This document shows, piece by piece, positions 1 through 6,926 of a stretch of DNA of 64,000 bases. The stretch's first letter is position 1; each line of letters starts with the position of its first letter. The position numbers and the translations under genes are program-made. The DNA is taken from assembly GCA_000622025.1 (NCBI GenBank), contig JHWU01000008.1, positions 62,001 through 126,000 on the forward strand. Reading direction: 5' to 3'. The notes beneath the pieces are model-generated. The model saw only the letters and a list, made by a program, of their open reading frames with translations, did not search any database and was not told the origin of the DNA. This DNA comes from Lachnospiraceae bacterium AD3010. GTDB taxonomy: Bacteria > Bacillota > Clostridia > Lachnospirales > Lachnospiraceae.

Positions 1-1062
1 GTTGTTGATGATACAGAGATGAACCTTACAGTATTCAAGGGGCTTCTTAAGAAGACCAGGATCAGTATAGATACTGCCACAAGCGGAAATGATGCACTGA
101 AGATGATCCGCGTTCGTCATTACGATATGATGTTTATCGACCATCGTATGCCTGTAATGGATGGTATAGATACCCTCAATGCAATGAACGAGCTTGAGGG
201 TAATAAGAGCAAGGGAGTTCCCTGTGTTGCATTTACTGCAAATGCCGGAGCAGGCTCCAGGGAAAAATACAGAAGCTATGGCTTTGATGATTATATTTCC
301 AAGCCGGTTTCTCCCTCTGAGCTTGAAGAGATCATATTAAGATATCTCCCTCCGGAAAAGATTGAGCTAATTGATCCGGATGAAGCAATGGCAGATGATC
401 AGCAGGAAGAGATCAGGGATGAGGATCAGGATTTCATCAACGCCTATCAGGCTGCAGAGGGATTGAGCTACAATGTGGCCATTGCAAGCTGCGGGGATGT
501 TTCGGTTCTTAAGGATTCAGCCATAACCTTCTATAAGACCATTGATGAAAGGGCGGAGGAGATCCGCAGCTTTTTGGAAAATGAGGATGTGACCAATTAC
601 ACCATTAAGGTACATGCATTAAAAAGCTCTGCTAGAATAATCGGTGCCGTGGATCTCTCCGTAAAGGCTGAGTATCTGGAGCGCTGTGGTAATGAGGGAA
701 ATCTTGAAGAGATAAAGAAACGTACCGATGAGCTTTTGAATGATTACACATCCTTAAAGAGCGTCCTGTCCTTTATCTATACAGAATATCTGGATACAGA
801 TGAAAAGGACAGTGATACGGCAATGCAGGATCTTTTCAGGGAGGCTTTGAGAAGAGAGACCCTTATGCAGTTTATTCTGGACGTAAGAGAAGCTGCCGAT
901 GATTTTGATTTTGACAGGATACTTGACAATATCAGGCTCATTAAGGAGTATAAGCTTACGGATGAGCTTAAGGAAGAGCTGAAACGCCTTAATGATGCAG
1001 CAGACAGATTTGATGATGTCAGGGTAAGGGAAATACTGGACAGATTGGAAGTAATACTTTGA
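1..1062 (+). CDS. Hybrid sensor kinase or phosphorelay protein, C-terminal part (REC-Hpt), partial
   Basis: The frame is open from base 1, so the N-terminus lies outside the window. What remains is a receiver domain followed by a histidine phosphotransfer domain. Counting from the first visible codon, the receiver has the acidic pair at 3-4, the phospho-acceptor Asp near 47 in FIDHRMP and the conserved Lys near 101 in YISKPVS. The Hpt motif HALKSSARIIGA has its His near 205. This order is typical of the tail of hybrid histidine kinases that run an internal His-Asp-His phosphorelay. The roughly 100 residues after the Hpt core are acidic and helical and match nothing I recognise. The kinase part and signal cannot be seen, and no dedicated response regulator follows. 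Confidence 0.85.
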   Translation, partial: VVDDTEMNLTVFKGLLKKTRISIDTATSGNDALKMIRVRHYDMMFIDHRMPVMDGIDTLNAMNELEGNKSKGVPCVAFTANAGAGSREKYRSYGFDDYISKPVSPSELEEIILRYLPPEKIELIDPDEAMADDQQEEIRDEDQDFINAYQAAEGLSYNVAIASCGDVSVLKDSAITFYKTIDERAEEIRSFLENEDVTNYTIKVHALKSSARIIGAVDLSVKAEYLERCGNEGNLEEIKKRTDELLNDYTSLKSVLSFIYTEYLDTDEKDSDTAMQDLFREALRRETLMQFILDVREAADDFDFDRILDNIRLIKEYKLTDELKEELKRLNDAADRFDDVRVREILDRLEVIL

Positions 1063-1068
1063 TTAAAG

Positions 1069-1295
1069 CGCCAAAAGTAATTGTCACCACACAAGCTTGC
1101 TTGTGGTGGGGACAAGAACTTTGGGCGCACCCCTACACGAGCATGAAGTGGGGCGCACGATGTCCAGTGGACATCGGTTTTGCGCCGACCGGAGCGGAGC
1201 GGAGAAGGAGCCCCACGAAATGCGAGTGTGGGGTAGGATTGTGGGAGTGCGAAGCACGGAACAATCCGTATTTAATCAAAATGTGACTTTTGGCG
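1069..1295. repeat. 227-bp hairpin-rich palindromic element
   Basis: The ends are perfect 10-bp inverted repeats, CGCCAAAAGT at 1069-1078 and ACTTTTGGCG at 1286-1295. Inside are further hairpins: CACCACA pairing with TGTGGTG around 1086-1109, GATGTCC-AGT-GGACATC around 1159-1175 inside GGCGCA/TGCGCC, CCCCAC with GTGGGG near 1212-1235, and GGATTGT with ACAATCC near 1237-1267. No convincing reading frame lies in it. It looks like a MITE-like or REP-like element. No clear target-site duplication was seen. Confidence 0.6.
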
Positions 1296-1314
1296 TCCGA
1301 ATCATACTTTATTA

Positions 1315-1404
1315 TCGACAAAAAACATTGTAGATTATCGATTAAAAACATCGTAGATATTTTTTGTCGAACGCCCCATCCTTCGGCAAGCGAAAGATGG
1401 GGCG
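1315..1404. repeat. Two adjacent hairpins between the palindromic element and tRNA-Thr
   Basis: TCGACAAAAAA (1315-1325) pairs with TTTTTTGTCGA (1360-1370), with a near-repeat of AAAAACATYGTAGAT between them. It is followed by CGCCCCATC (1372-1380) pairing with GATGGGGCG (1396-1404), with TTCG/CGAA inside. The second hairpin lies just past the 3' end of the tRNA-Thr gene, but no T-run follows it in that direction, so it is not a standard terminator for the tRNA. Confidence 0.5.
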
Positions 1405-1409
1405 ACATA

Positions 1410-1482
<73 letters not shown>

Positions 1483-1558
1483 ATCTGCAAATCAGCTTTT
1501 TTAGTTTACTATACGGCAATACAAAAATCAAGATAAAAAAGAAAGGGTGTGTGTAGTT

Positions 1559-2710
1559 ATGAAGATCAGTGATTCAGTAAGGTATGCAGGTGTTAATGAT
1601 CATAAGGTGGATCTCTTTGAGGGCCAGTATGATGTGCCGAACGGCATGGCATATAATTCCTATGTCATTATGGATGAGAAGAGCGTGGTGATGGACACGG
1701 TCGATCAGAACTTTACGGATGAATGGCTCGCAAATATTGAAAGGGAGCTTTCCGGGAAGAAACCGGATTATCTCGTTGTTTCCCATATGGAGCCGGATCA
1801 TTCGGCCAATATCCTTAATTTCCTGAAGAAATATCCTGAAACCACAGTGGTGGGTAATGCCCAGACCTTTAATATGATGGGGCAGTTTTTCGATCTGCCC
1901 GATAATATGAATAAGCTTGTGGTAAAGAATGGTGATACTCTGGAGATCGGAAAGAACACCCTGACCTTTGTCTTTGCTCCCATGGTTCACTGGCCGGAGG
2001 TTATGGTAAGCTATATGACTCCGGAAAATGTTCTCTTTTCCGCCGATGCCTTTGGCAAGTTCGGTGCTCTTGATGTTGAGGAGGACTGGGCCTGCGAGGC
2101 GAGAAGGTATTATTTTGGTATCGTAGGAAAGTACGGAGCACAGGCGCAGAATCTTCTTAAAGCTGCTTCGGGACTTAAGATCGATGTGATATGTCCCCTG
2201 CATGGCCCGATACTTACGGAGAATCTTTCGTACTATCTGGATCTCTATGATAAGTGGTCAAGCTATACCCCGGAGAACGAGGGAATAATAATCGCCTATG
2301 CCTCGGTTTACGGTCATACAAAGGAGGCTGCTGAGCTATTAAAGGAGCTTCTTGAAAAGAAAGGCGCCCCGAAGGTTTCAATTACCGATCTTGCCAGGGA
2401 TGATATGGCAGAAGCTGTGGAGGATGCCTTCAGATATGACCGGCTGGTTCTTGCCACGCCTACCTATAACGGTGATGTATTCCCCTTCATGAGAACCTTT
2501 ATTGATGCACTACTTGAAAGGAATTATCAGAAACGGAAGATAGGGATCATTGAAAACGGCACCTGGGCACCTATGGCTGCAAAGGTTATTAAGGGGATGT
2601 TTGAAAAGAGTAAGGATATTACCTTTGTTGAGCCCGTTGTGACCGTGAAGTCGGCATTGAATTCCGAGAGCCGTGCCAAGCTTGAGGAGCTGGCAGAGGA
2701 GATGAAGTAG
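1559..2710 (+). CDS. FprA-type flavodiiron protein (A-type flavoprotein)
   Basis: This is a cytosolic flavodiiron enzyme that reduces O2 to water and/or NO to N2O, protecting anaerobes from oxygen. The N-terminal metallo-beta-lactamase-like half carries the diiron motif HMEPDH at residues 76-81, and further ligands follow in VHWPEV and PLHGP. A C-terminal flavodoxin domain starts near residue 245 (IIIAYASVYGHT) and binds FMN. The length of 383 aa is normal and no rubredoxin domain is fused. I chose ATG 1559 because GAAAGGG at 1541-1547 is a fair ribosome site 11 nt upstream. A GTG at 1547 in the same frame would overlap that site. The gene stands alone between two tRNA genes on the opposite strand. 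Confidence 0.93.
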   Translation: MKISDSVRYAGVNDHKVDLFEGQYDVPNGMAYNSYVIMDEKSVVMDTVDQNFTDEWLANIERELSGKKPDYLVVSHMEPDHSANILNFLKKYPETTVVGNAQTFNMMGQFFDLPDNMNKLVVKNGDTLEIGKNTLTFVFAPMVHWPEVMVSYMTPENVLFSADAFGKFGALDVEEDWACEARRYYFGIVGKYGAQAQNLLKAASGLKIDVICPLHGPILTENLSYYLDLYDKWSSYTPENEGIIIAYASVYGHTKEAAELLKELLEKKGAPKVSITDLARDDMAEAVEDAFRYDRLVLATPTYNGDVFPFMRTFIDALLERNYQKRKIGIIENGTWAPMAAKVIKGMFEKSKDITFVEPVVTVKSALNSESRAKLEELAEEMK

Positions 2711-2764
2711 CAACTCGCGCAATCTCTGTGACTGGCACTCGCATATTATTGGGATTTTAAAATA

Positions 2765-2868
2765 CAGAGATTGCTCCGTTGCTTCGCAACTCCCGCAATC
2801 TCTGTGCCCGGCACTATTGAGATGTTTTTTTAGTCGATTGCTCCGTTGCTTCGCAACTCTCGCAATCG
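2765..2868. repeat. Two near-identical hairpins with different outer stems
   Basis: The core GTTGCTTCGCAAC is a hairpin and occurs twice within 70 bp. The first copy (2765-2804) is enclosed by CAGAGATTGC and GCAATCTCTG. The second (2835-2868) is enclosed by CGATTGC and GCAATCG. Both share the run ATTGCTCCGTTGCTTCGCAA. The outer bases differ between the copies but stay paired. No gene is visible in this part of the spacer. Confidence 0.65.
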
Positions 2869-2935
2869 CCTGCCGGCACTCGCATATCGCTCCGCTCGTA
2901 TACACTCGCGTAGCTTTTATGCTCGTGTCGGACAG

Positions 2936-2994
2936 GTCCTCTAATGCATATCCGAATGATCGCATAAATGCGACATTCGGATAGCATTGAGGAC
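2936..2994. repeat. Long near-perfect hairpin next to tRNA-Gly
   Basis: GTCCTC, AATGC, TCCGAATG and CGCA on the left arm pair in order with TGCG, CATTCGGA, GCATT and GAGGAC on the right arm, leaving a TAAA loop and a few bulges. It lies immediately past the 3' end of the minus-strand tRNA-Gly, separated by a run of T residues in the tRNA direction. It may help end or process that transcript. Confidence 0.6.
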
Positions 2995-3002
2995 ACTAAA
3001 AA

Positions 3003-3073
3003 AGCACGGTACGGGAGTCGGACCCGCCTCCTCAGCTTGGGAAGCTGATATACTACCGATGTACTAACCGTGC
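3003..3073 (-). tRNA. tRNA-Gly (anticodon CCC)
   Basis: The minus strand folds with acceptor arms GCACGGT and ACCGTGC, anticodon stem TCAGC/GCTGA around the loop TTCCCAA, and a T-arm with GGGTCCGACTCCC. The anticodon CCC reads GGG (Gly). The discriminator is T and CCA is not encoded. A strong promoter sits just upstream on the same strand. Confidence 0.95.
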
Positions 3074-3085
3074 TTAAGTAATGTA

Positions 3086-3111
3086 CTCTGCGGCTTTCGC
3101 GGAGCTTTTTT
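3086..3111 (+). terminator. Possible rho-independent terminator
   Basis: CTCTGCG pairs with CGCGGAG (one G-T pair) around a GCTTT loop and is followed by six T residues on the plus strand. The nearest plus-strand gene, fprA, ends about 370 nt upstream, so its role is uncertain. Read on the minus strand it forms the start of the tRNA-Gly precursor. Confidence 0.4.
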
Positions 3112-3140
3112 ATAATACGGTATTTTATGTTATAAGTCAA
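3112..3140 (-). promoter_or_regulatory. Promoter of tRNA-Gly
   Basis: On the minus strand TTGACT (3135-3140) and TATTAT (3112-3117) are separated by exactly 17 nt. The tRNA 5' end lies about 40 nt downstream. This is a good match to the sigma-70/sigma-A consensus. Confidence 0.8.
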
Positions 3141-3205
3141 ATGCTTTTCCATTAACTGGATGTATAGTGACTTTGGGACCTCCTTGTGGTAAGATAAACA
3201 GGGTT

Positions 3206-3240
3206 TATCTATTCAGGGGATTTAGGATTCTGAATAGATA
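3206..3240. promoter_or_regulatory. Inverted repeat upstream of the diguanylate cyclase gene
   Basis: TATCTATTCAG (3206-3216) and CTGAATAGATA (3230-3240) are perfect inverted repeats 13 nt apart. They lie between a possible extended -10 (TGGTAAGAT near 3187) and the start codon at 3253. The same half-site GTATCTATTC forms a 21-bp palindrome upstream of the VanW gene at 16934. It could be a protein operator or an RNA hairpin close to the ribosome site AGAGGG. Confidence 0.6.
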
Positions 3241-3252
3241 CAATAGAGGGAT

Positions 3253-4539
3253 ATGAATATTTTATTGGTCGTTCCGAAGGATGATATGGCCGATGAGCTG
3301 ATATCGCTCCTTTCGGAGGATTTTAATATAATACGTACTGACAATGAGGAAGAGGCATTTGATTTTTTGTCAGACGGAGTAAGTAAGATCGAGGCCGTAC
3401 TTCAGGATCTTCCTCTTGCCAGAAATAATGGCTTTTCTCTTATTAAGAGGGTCAATTCAGATCCCATATTTGCGGCTCTTCCCGTTATAGCTGTTTCTGA
3501 GACCACACCTGAAGAAAGGGATCTGGATTGCTTTGACGAGGGCTTTTCCGATATAATCAGTCCTCCCGGACTCAGGCGGCAAATTGTCAAACGTATTCAT
3601 AATGCTGTTCGTGCAAAGGATTCCTTAAGCTTCTCAGAGATCGAGAAGATGTTAAAGGAGCTTCCCTCGAATATTTACCTAAAGGACAGGGAAGGAAAGT
3701 ATGTCTTTGCCACACATTACTGGCATCATCTAAATAATGCTTCCGAGCCCGGATGGACCATAAGGGGGAAAACGGATCTTGAGATCAGGAAGGACAAGGA
3801 AAATGCCAGGAAGGCCATGGAGTCCGATAAAAGGATCATCGAGACCGGAGTGGGGACCGGGTACGTTATCGAGGAAAATGATGACGGTGTCAGGGAGTTT
3901 CTGCAGCTTATCAAAAGGCCCCTCTTTGATGAAGACGGTAGTGTGAAGGGTATTATCGCCCTTATCAATGATGTTACCGAGATCGAGCTTTTGAAGATAG
4001 AGCTTGAAGAACGGACAAAGACAGATCCTCTGACTCATCTTCTGAATAAGACCGCAACTCAGGAGCTTATCAGCATGATGGTAAAGAATTACCGCGGCAG
4101 GGGGAGACCGAAGAGGTGCGCCCTTATGATGATAGATGCAGATAAGTTCAAGCTCGTTAATGATCTTTTCGGTCACGCGGTGGGGGATCATGTACTTGCT
4201 ATGATCGGCCATATCATCCGCCAGACCTTTAAGGGCATGGATGTAGAAGGCCGTGTCGGCGGTGATGAATTCATGGTCTATCTAAGGGATATAGGATCCG
4301 CTGAAAATGCAGAAGCTCTGGCTGGAACCCTTATAAATTCCGTGAAGGAGCATTTTAAGGGAGAGGAAATTGAAGGATACGTTTCGCTTTCAGTCGGGAT
4401 ATCGCTTTTCCCGGATCACGGAAAGAGCTTTGAAGAGCTGTATATTGCGGCTGACAGGGCTCTGTATACCGTAAAGAAAAACGGCAGGGACGGCTTTAGG
4501 ATCTTTGACGGAAGCGAAAAGGAACATAAAACACAATGA
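3253..4539 (+). CDS. Diguanylate cyclase, degenerate REC-PAS-GGDEF
   Basis: A cytosolic protein predicted to make cyclic di-GMP. Residues 1-115 have a receiver fold: Asp52 is present in LQDLPL, but the usual invariant Lys is replaced by Pro near residue 104 (ISPPGL) and the first acidic pair is displaced. Normal phospho-signalling is therefore doubtful. A PAS domain covers about 130-245 (NIYLKDREGKYVFA to FDEDGSVKGIIALI). The C-terminal GGDEF domain starts at KTDPLTHLLNK and has an intact GGDEF at 336-340, so the cyclase should be active. No RxxD inhibitory site sits at the usual place. The gene has its own leader with an inverted repeat and is followed 19 nt later by a zinc-ribbon gene. Confidence 0.9.
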   Translation: MNILLVVPKDDMADELISLLSEDFNIIRTDNEEEAFDFLSDGVSKIEAVLQDLPLARNNGFSLIKRVNSDPIFAALPVIAVSETTPEERDLDCFDEGFSDIISPPGLRRQIVKRIHNAVRAKDSLSFSEIEKMLKELPSNIYLKDREGKYVFATHYWHHLNNASEPGWTIRGKTDLEIRKDKENARKAMESDKRIIETGVGTGYVIEENDDGVREFLQLIKRPLFDEDGSVKGIIALINDVTEIELLKIELEERTKTDPLTHLLNKTATQELISMMVKNYRGRGRPKRCALMMIDADKFKLVNDLFGHAVGDHVLAMIGHIIRQTFKGMDVEGRVGGDEFMVYLRDIGSAENAEALAGTLINSVKEHFKGEEIEGYVSLSVGISLFPDHGKSFEELYIAADRALYTVKKNGRDGFRIFDGSEKEHKTQ

Positions 4540-4558
4540 TTTAGAAAGAAGGTAAAAT

Positions 4559-5608
4559 ATGGCTGAACAATCGGTACTGGCGTACACCTGTCCTGAGTGT
4601 GGAGGCTCCATGCTCTTTAACCCGAAGGAGGGGAAGCTCAAGTGTGAATACTGTGATTCGCTTTTCACAAAGGAAGAGGTGGAGAAGTATTTCGCCGAAA
4701 AAGAGCAGAAAATGGCGAACAAGGATCAGAATAAGGAATGGGGCGAGGATGAAGGCGCCATGCGCGGATACAACTGTTCCTCCTGCGGCGCTGAGCTTAT
4801 GGCAGATGAGAATACCGCTGTGATGAGATGTCCCTACTGCGGAAACCAGACCATAGCACCAGTGCAGTTCGCAGGAACGTTGAAGCCGGATTATGTGCTG
4901 CCCTTTGCTTTTGAAAAAAAGGAAGCCATTGCAAAATACAAGGAATATTACGATAAGCGTTTCCTGCTTCCTAAGGACTTCAAGGTTTCATCAAAGATAG
5001 ACGAGATACAGGGTGTGTATGTGCCTTTCTGGCTTTTCAGCGGAACCGCGGATGCCAGCTGCAAATATGATGCCAGGGACTCAAAAACCCAGGGCAATTA
5101 TGAGATCACTGATTTCTATGAGTGTAACAGAGAGGGAAAGATAGGCTTTAAGCATGTTCCTGCAGACGCTTCCGTCAGAATGGCGGATGACCTTATGGAT
5201 TCCATAGAGCCTTATAAGTTTGATGCCCTTGAAGAATTCACCACGGCATATCTTCCCGGATTCCTTGCGGAAAGATTCGATGTCAAGGAGGATGACGACA
5301 AAAAGAGAGCTGAGAAGAGAGTGGAAGAATCCGTTAAGGATAAAATGAGAAATACTGTTAAGCATGATCAGTGCAATCCTATGACGGAGGACATCAGGAT
5401 AAGCTTCAATGATACAAAATATGCCCTTCTTCCGGTCTGGCTTCTTACCACAAACTGGAACGGAAAGACCTGGACCTTTGCAATGAACGGACAGACAGGG
5501 AAATTTATAGGTGATCTTCCCGTGAGCAAATCGAAGCTTTCACTGGTCGCTGTAGGGACATTTATCATATCCCTTATTATCACCTCACTTATCTGGTCTG
5601 TTTCGTAA
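4559..5608 (+). CDS. Double zinc-ribbon membrane-anchored protein (TFIIB-type zinc ribbon family)
   Basis: The N-terminus has a zinc ribbon with two Cys pairs, CPECGG and CEYC, within residues 11-35. A second ribbon with CSSCGA and CPYCGN lies near residues 79-100. The middle 200 residues have no motif I can assign. A single membrane segment of about 20 hydrophobic residues closes the protein, so it is tail-anchored with the ribbons in the cytosol. Homologues are common in Firmicutes and are often misnamed helicase PriA. They usually sit beside a TPM-domain (YgcG-like) gene, and here a small TPM-like remnant follows. GAAGG precedes ATG 4559. Function unknown. Confidence 0.8.
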   Translation: MAEQSVLAYTCPECGGSMLFNPKEGKLKCEYCDSLFTKEEVEKYFAEKEQKMANKDQNKEWGEDEGAMRGYNCSSCGAELMADENTAVMRCPYCGNQTIAPVQFAGTLKPDYVLPFAFEKKEAIAKYKEYYDKRFLLPKDFKVSSKIDEIQGVYVPFWLFSGTADASCKYDARDSKTQGNYEITDFYECNREGKIGFKHVPADASVRMADDLMDSIEPYKFDALEEFTTAYLPGFLAERFDVKEDDDKKRAEKRVEESVKDKMRNTVKHDQCNPMTEDIRISFNDTKYALLPVWLLTTNWNGKTWTFAMNGQTGKFIGDLPVSKSKLSLVAVGTFIISLIITSLIWSVS

Positions 5609-5626
5609 GAGGGAAGGAGAAAAACT

Positions 5627-5806
5627 ATGTTATGTATTATATTATCGATAATTATAACGGCAATTGTGGTTTATTTCTGTTATAAGAGCATGAAGCCCGT
5701 TTCGCAGGCTTCCAACGCGACAAATTATATGGATAGCGACGTGAAGCTGAGTCTGGAAACGGATAAGTTTATCAGAACCGAAAAAAAGAGGAAAAAGGAT
5801 GACTGA
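5627..5806 (+). CDS. 59-aa membrane peptide resembling the C-terminal end of a TPM-domain protein
   Basis: A short gene with a good ribosome site (GGGAAGGAG) 10 nt after the zinc-ribbon stop. It encodes one membrane helix (residues 3-18), then a polar, basic tail with NYMDSDVKLSLETDKF and a Lys/Arg-rich end. That tail resembles my recollection of the last 30-40 residues of TPM-domain (YgcG-like) proteins, whose genes normally follow this zinc-ribbon family. The lumenal TPM domain itself is absent. It overlaps the cytidine deaminase gene by 8 nt and is probably translated in the same operon. It could be a live micro-protein or a relic that still supplies translational coupling. Confidence 0.6.
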   Translation: MLCIILSIIITAIVVYFCYKSMKPVSQASNATNYMDSDVKLSLETDKFIRTEKKRKKDD

Positions 5807-6215
5807 GCTCTCCGGGGAGATGATTGATACTCTTATCGGCAAAGCCCATGATATGCAGCAGAAGTCCTACTGTCCTTATTCACACTTTGCCGTTGGGGCT
5901 GCGCTCCTAACAGCCGAAGGCAGGATCTATACGGGCTGTAATATTGAGAATGCCGCATATTCTCCCTCCAACTGTGCAGAACGTACGGCTTTTTTCAAAG
6001 CTGTATCCGAGGGCGAAAGAGACTTCAGAGCCATAGCCATAGTGGGAGGGAAAAACAGGGAGATCGGCGAACTCTGTTTTCCCTGTGGAGTCTGCCGTCA
6101 GGTTATGTCGGAATTCTGCCGGAGGGATGATTTTCAGATAATTACCAGAAACAGCGCCGGAACCACGGTCATACGTACACTAAAAGAGCTATTACCGGAT
6201 TCCTTTGAGCTGTAG
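5799..6215 (+). CDS. cdd: Cytidine deaminase
   Basis: Converts cytidine and deoxycytidine to uridine forms in pyrimidine salvage, in the cytosol. The zinc site is complete: Cys59-Ala-Glu61 supplies the first ligand and the catalytic Glu, and PCGVC (Cys96, Cys99) supplies the other two. Three Cys ligands and a length of 138 aa mark the short homotetrameric class. SYCPYSHFAVGAAL near residue 23 is the usual N-terminal substrate region. The start overlaps the preceding micro-protein by 8 nt, which implies translational coupling. Confidence 0.96.
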   Translation: MTELSGEMIDTLIGKAHDMQQKSYCPYSHFAVGAALLTAEGRIYTGCNIENAAYSPSNCAERTAFFKAVSEGERDFRAIAIVGGKNREIGELCFPCGVCRQVMSEFCRRDDFQIITRNSAGTTVIRTLKELLPDSFEL

Positions 6216-6225
6216 GTTGTTTAAT

Positions 6226-6254
6226 TTGACAAAAATGCATAATAATGGCATTAT
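6226..6254 (+). promoter_or_regulatory. Promoter of the FliM-peptide small gene
   Basis: TTGACA (6226-6231) and CATTAT (6249-6254) are 17 nt apart. Directly downstream AAAAAGTA (6255-6262) and TACTTTTT (6269-6276) form a hairpin just ahead of the ribosome site AAGGA at 6277. The stem lies at the expected transcript 5' end. Confidence 0.75.
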
Positions 6255-6290
6255 AAAAAGTACGTTTATACTTTTTAAGGATTTGTATGT

Positions 6291-6521
6291 ATGGATAATT
6301 TAAGCGGACTCAGTCCTGAACAACAGGCTTTATTTGCCAGCATAATGGGTAATTCATCACAGGTGGCGGCTCATAACCCCGTTATACCTGCAATGCCTCA
6401 GGCTGCTCCCGCTCCGGAGGCTGCTCCGGCACCTGCTCCTGCACCTGCCGGAGGAGGCGATGACGGAAGAGTATTAAGCCAGGCGGAGATAGACGCGCTT
6501 ATAGCGTCAATGGCAAATTAG
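6291..6521 (+). CDS. 76-aa protein with a C-terminal FliM-like CheY-binding motif
   Basis: The N-terminal 30 residues look helical. The middle is an Ala/Pro-rich linker (about 35-53), then a Gly stretch, and the protein ends with LSQAEIDALI at 62-71 plus five residues. That decapeptide matches the N-terminal peptide by which flagellar switch protein FliM binds phosphorylated CheY (LSQAEIDALL in Escherichia coli). Here it is at the C-terminus of a free protein with no FliM or FliN domain. The gene has its own strong promoter and a leader hairpin. Two chemoreceptor genes lie elsewhere in the window, but no flagellar gene is adjacent. A role as a CheY-P sink or adaptor is inference; the gene itself is well supported. 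Confidence 0.7.
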   Translation: MDNLSGLSPEQQALFASIMGNSSQVAAHNPVIPAMPQAAPAPEAAPAPAPAPAGGGDDGRVLSQAEIDALIASMAN

Positions 6522-6530
6522 GGGTGAGTG

Positions 6531-6926
6531 ATGCCTACCGTAAAGGTTAAGGGCAGCTTTCCCGTGGAGGATATGCCGATAATTCCCATGGCAGTCTTTG
6601 AATGCTTTCTCGCTATCATGTTTTTTACCTGCAGGGCAGCAGATGTTTTTCTTGCCGAAGTAATATTCGGTCTTCTATGGTTTTTCCTTACGGTTTTTAT
6701 ATGGTTAAAAGCACAGTTTTGTGTCACCGGAGTGGTTGTCACAAAGCATTTTATTGTTGTAAAGCATGGTAACGAGATAAAGCACCAGATACCCATAACT
6801 GAGGTTAAATCCGTGGAGATCGGAAAGAGCGGATCCGTCACGGTACATGGCTTAAAGAACTACAGGGTCGGTAAGATGCGTCAGGCACATGCCTTTGAGC
6901 AGATGATAAATAAAATGATAAGCTAG
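6531..6926 (+). CDS. Small membrane protein with PH-like cytosolic domain
   Basis: About 131 aa. Two membrane helices occupy roughly residues 20-35 and 42-60. They are followed by a beta-rich tail (VTGVVVTKHFIVVKHGNEI and on) that resembles bacterial pleckstrin-homology domains of the YdbS/DUF304 type. Function unknown. ATG 6531 is chosen because GGGGTGA lies just before it; an in-frame GTG is one codon upstream. It starts 9 nt after the FliM-peptide gene and probably shares its transcript. Its stop overlaps the stop of the convergent glycosyltransferase gene. Confidence 0.7.
   Translation: MPTVKVKGSFPVEDMPIIPMAVFECFLAIMFFTCRAADVFLAEVIFGLLWFFLTVFIWLKAQFCVTGVVVTKHFIVVKHGNEIKHQIPITEVKSVEIGKSGSVTVHGLKNYRVGKMRQAHAFEQMINKMIS

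Noticed and set aside
1133-1408. 91-aa minus-strand and two short plus-strand frames in the hairpin-rich spacer
   Set aside because: They run through inverted repeats, lack ribosome sites and encode repeat-derived low-quality sequence.
2510-3152. Two minus-strand frames of 151 and 112 aa around the spacer between fprA and the diguanylate cyclase
   Set aside because: One overlaps the end of fprA and both translate the hairpin repeats and tRNA-Gly; no protein features are visible.
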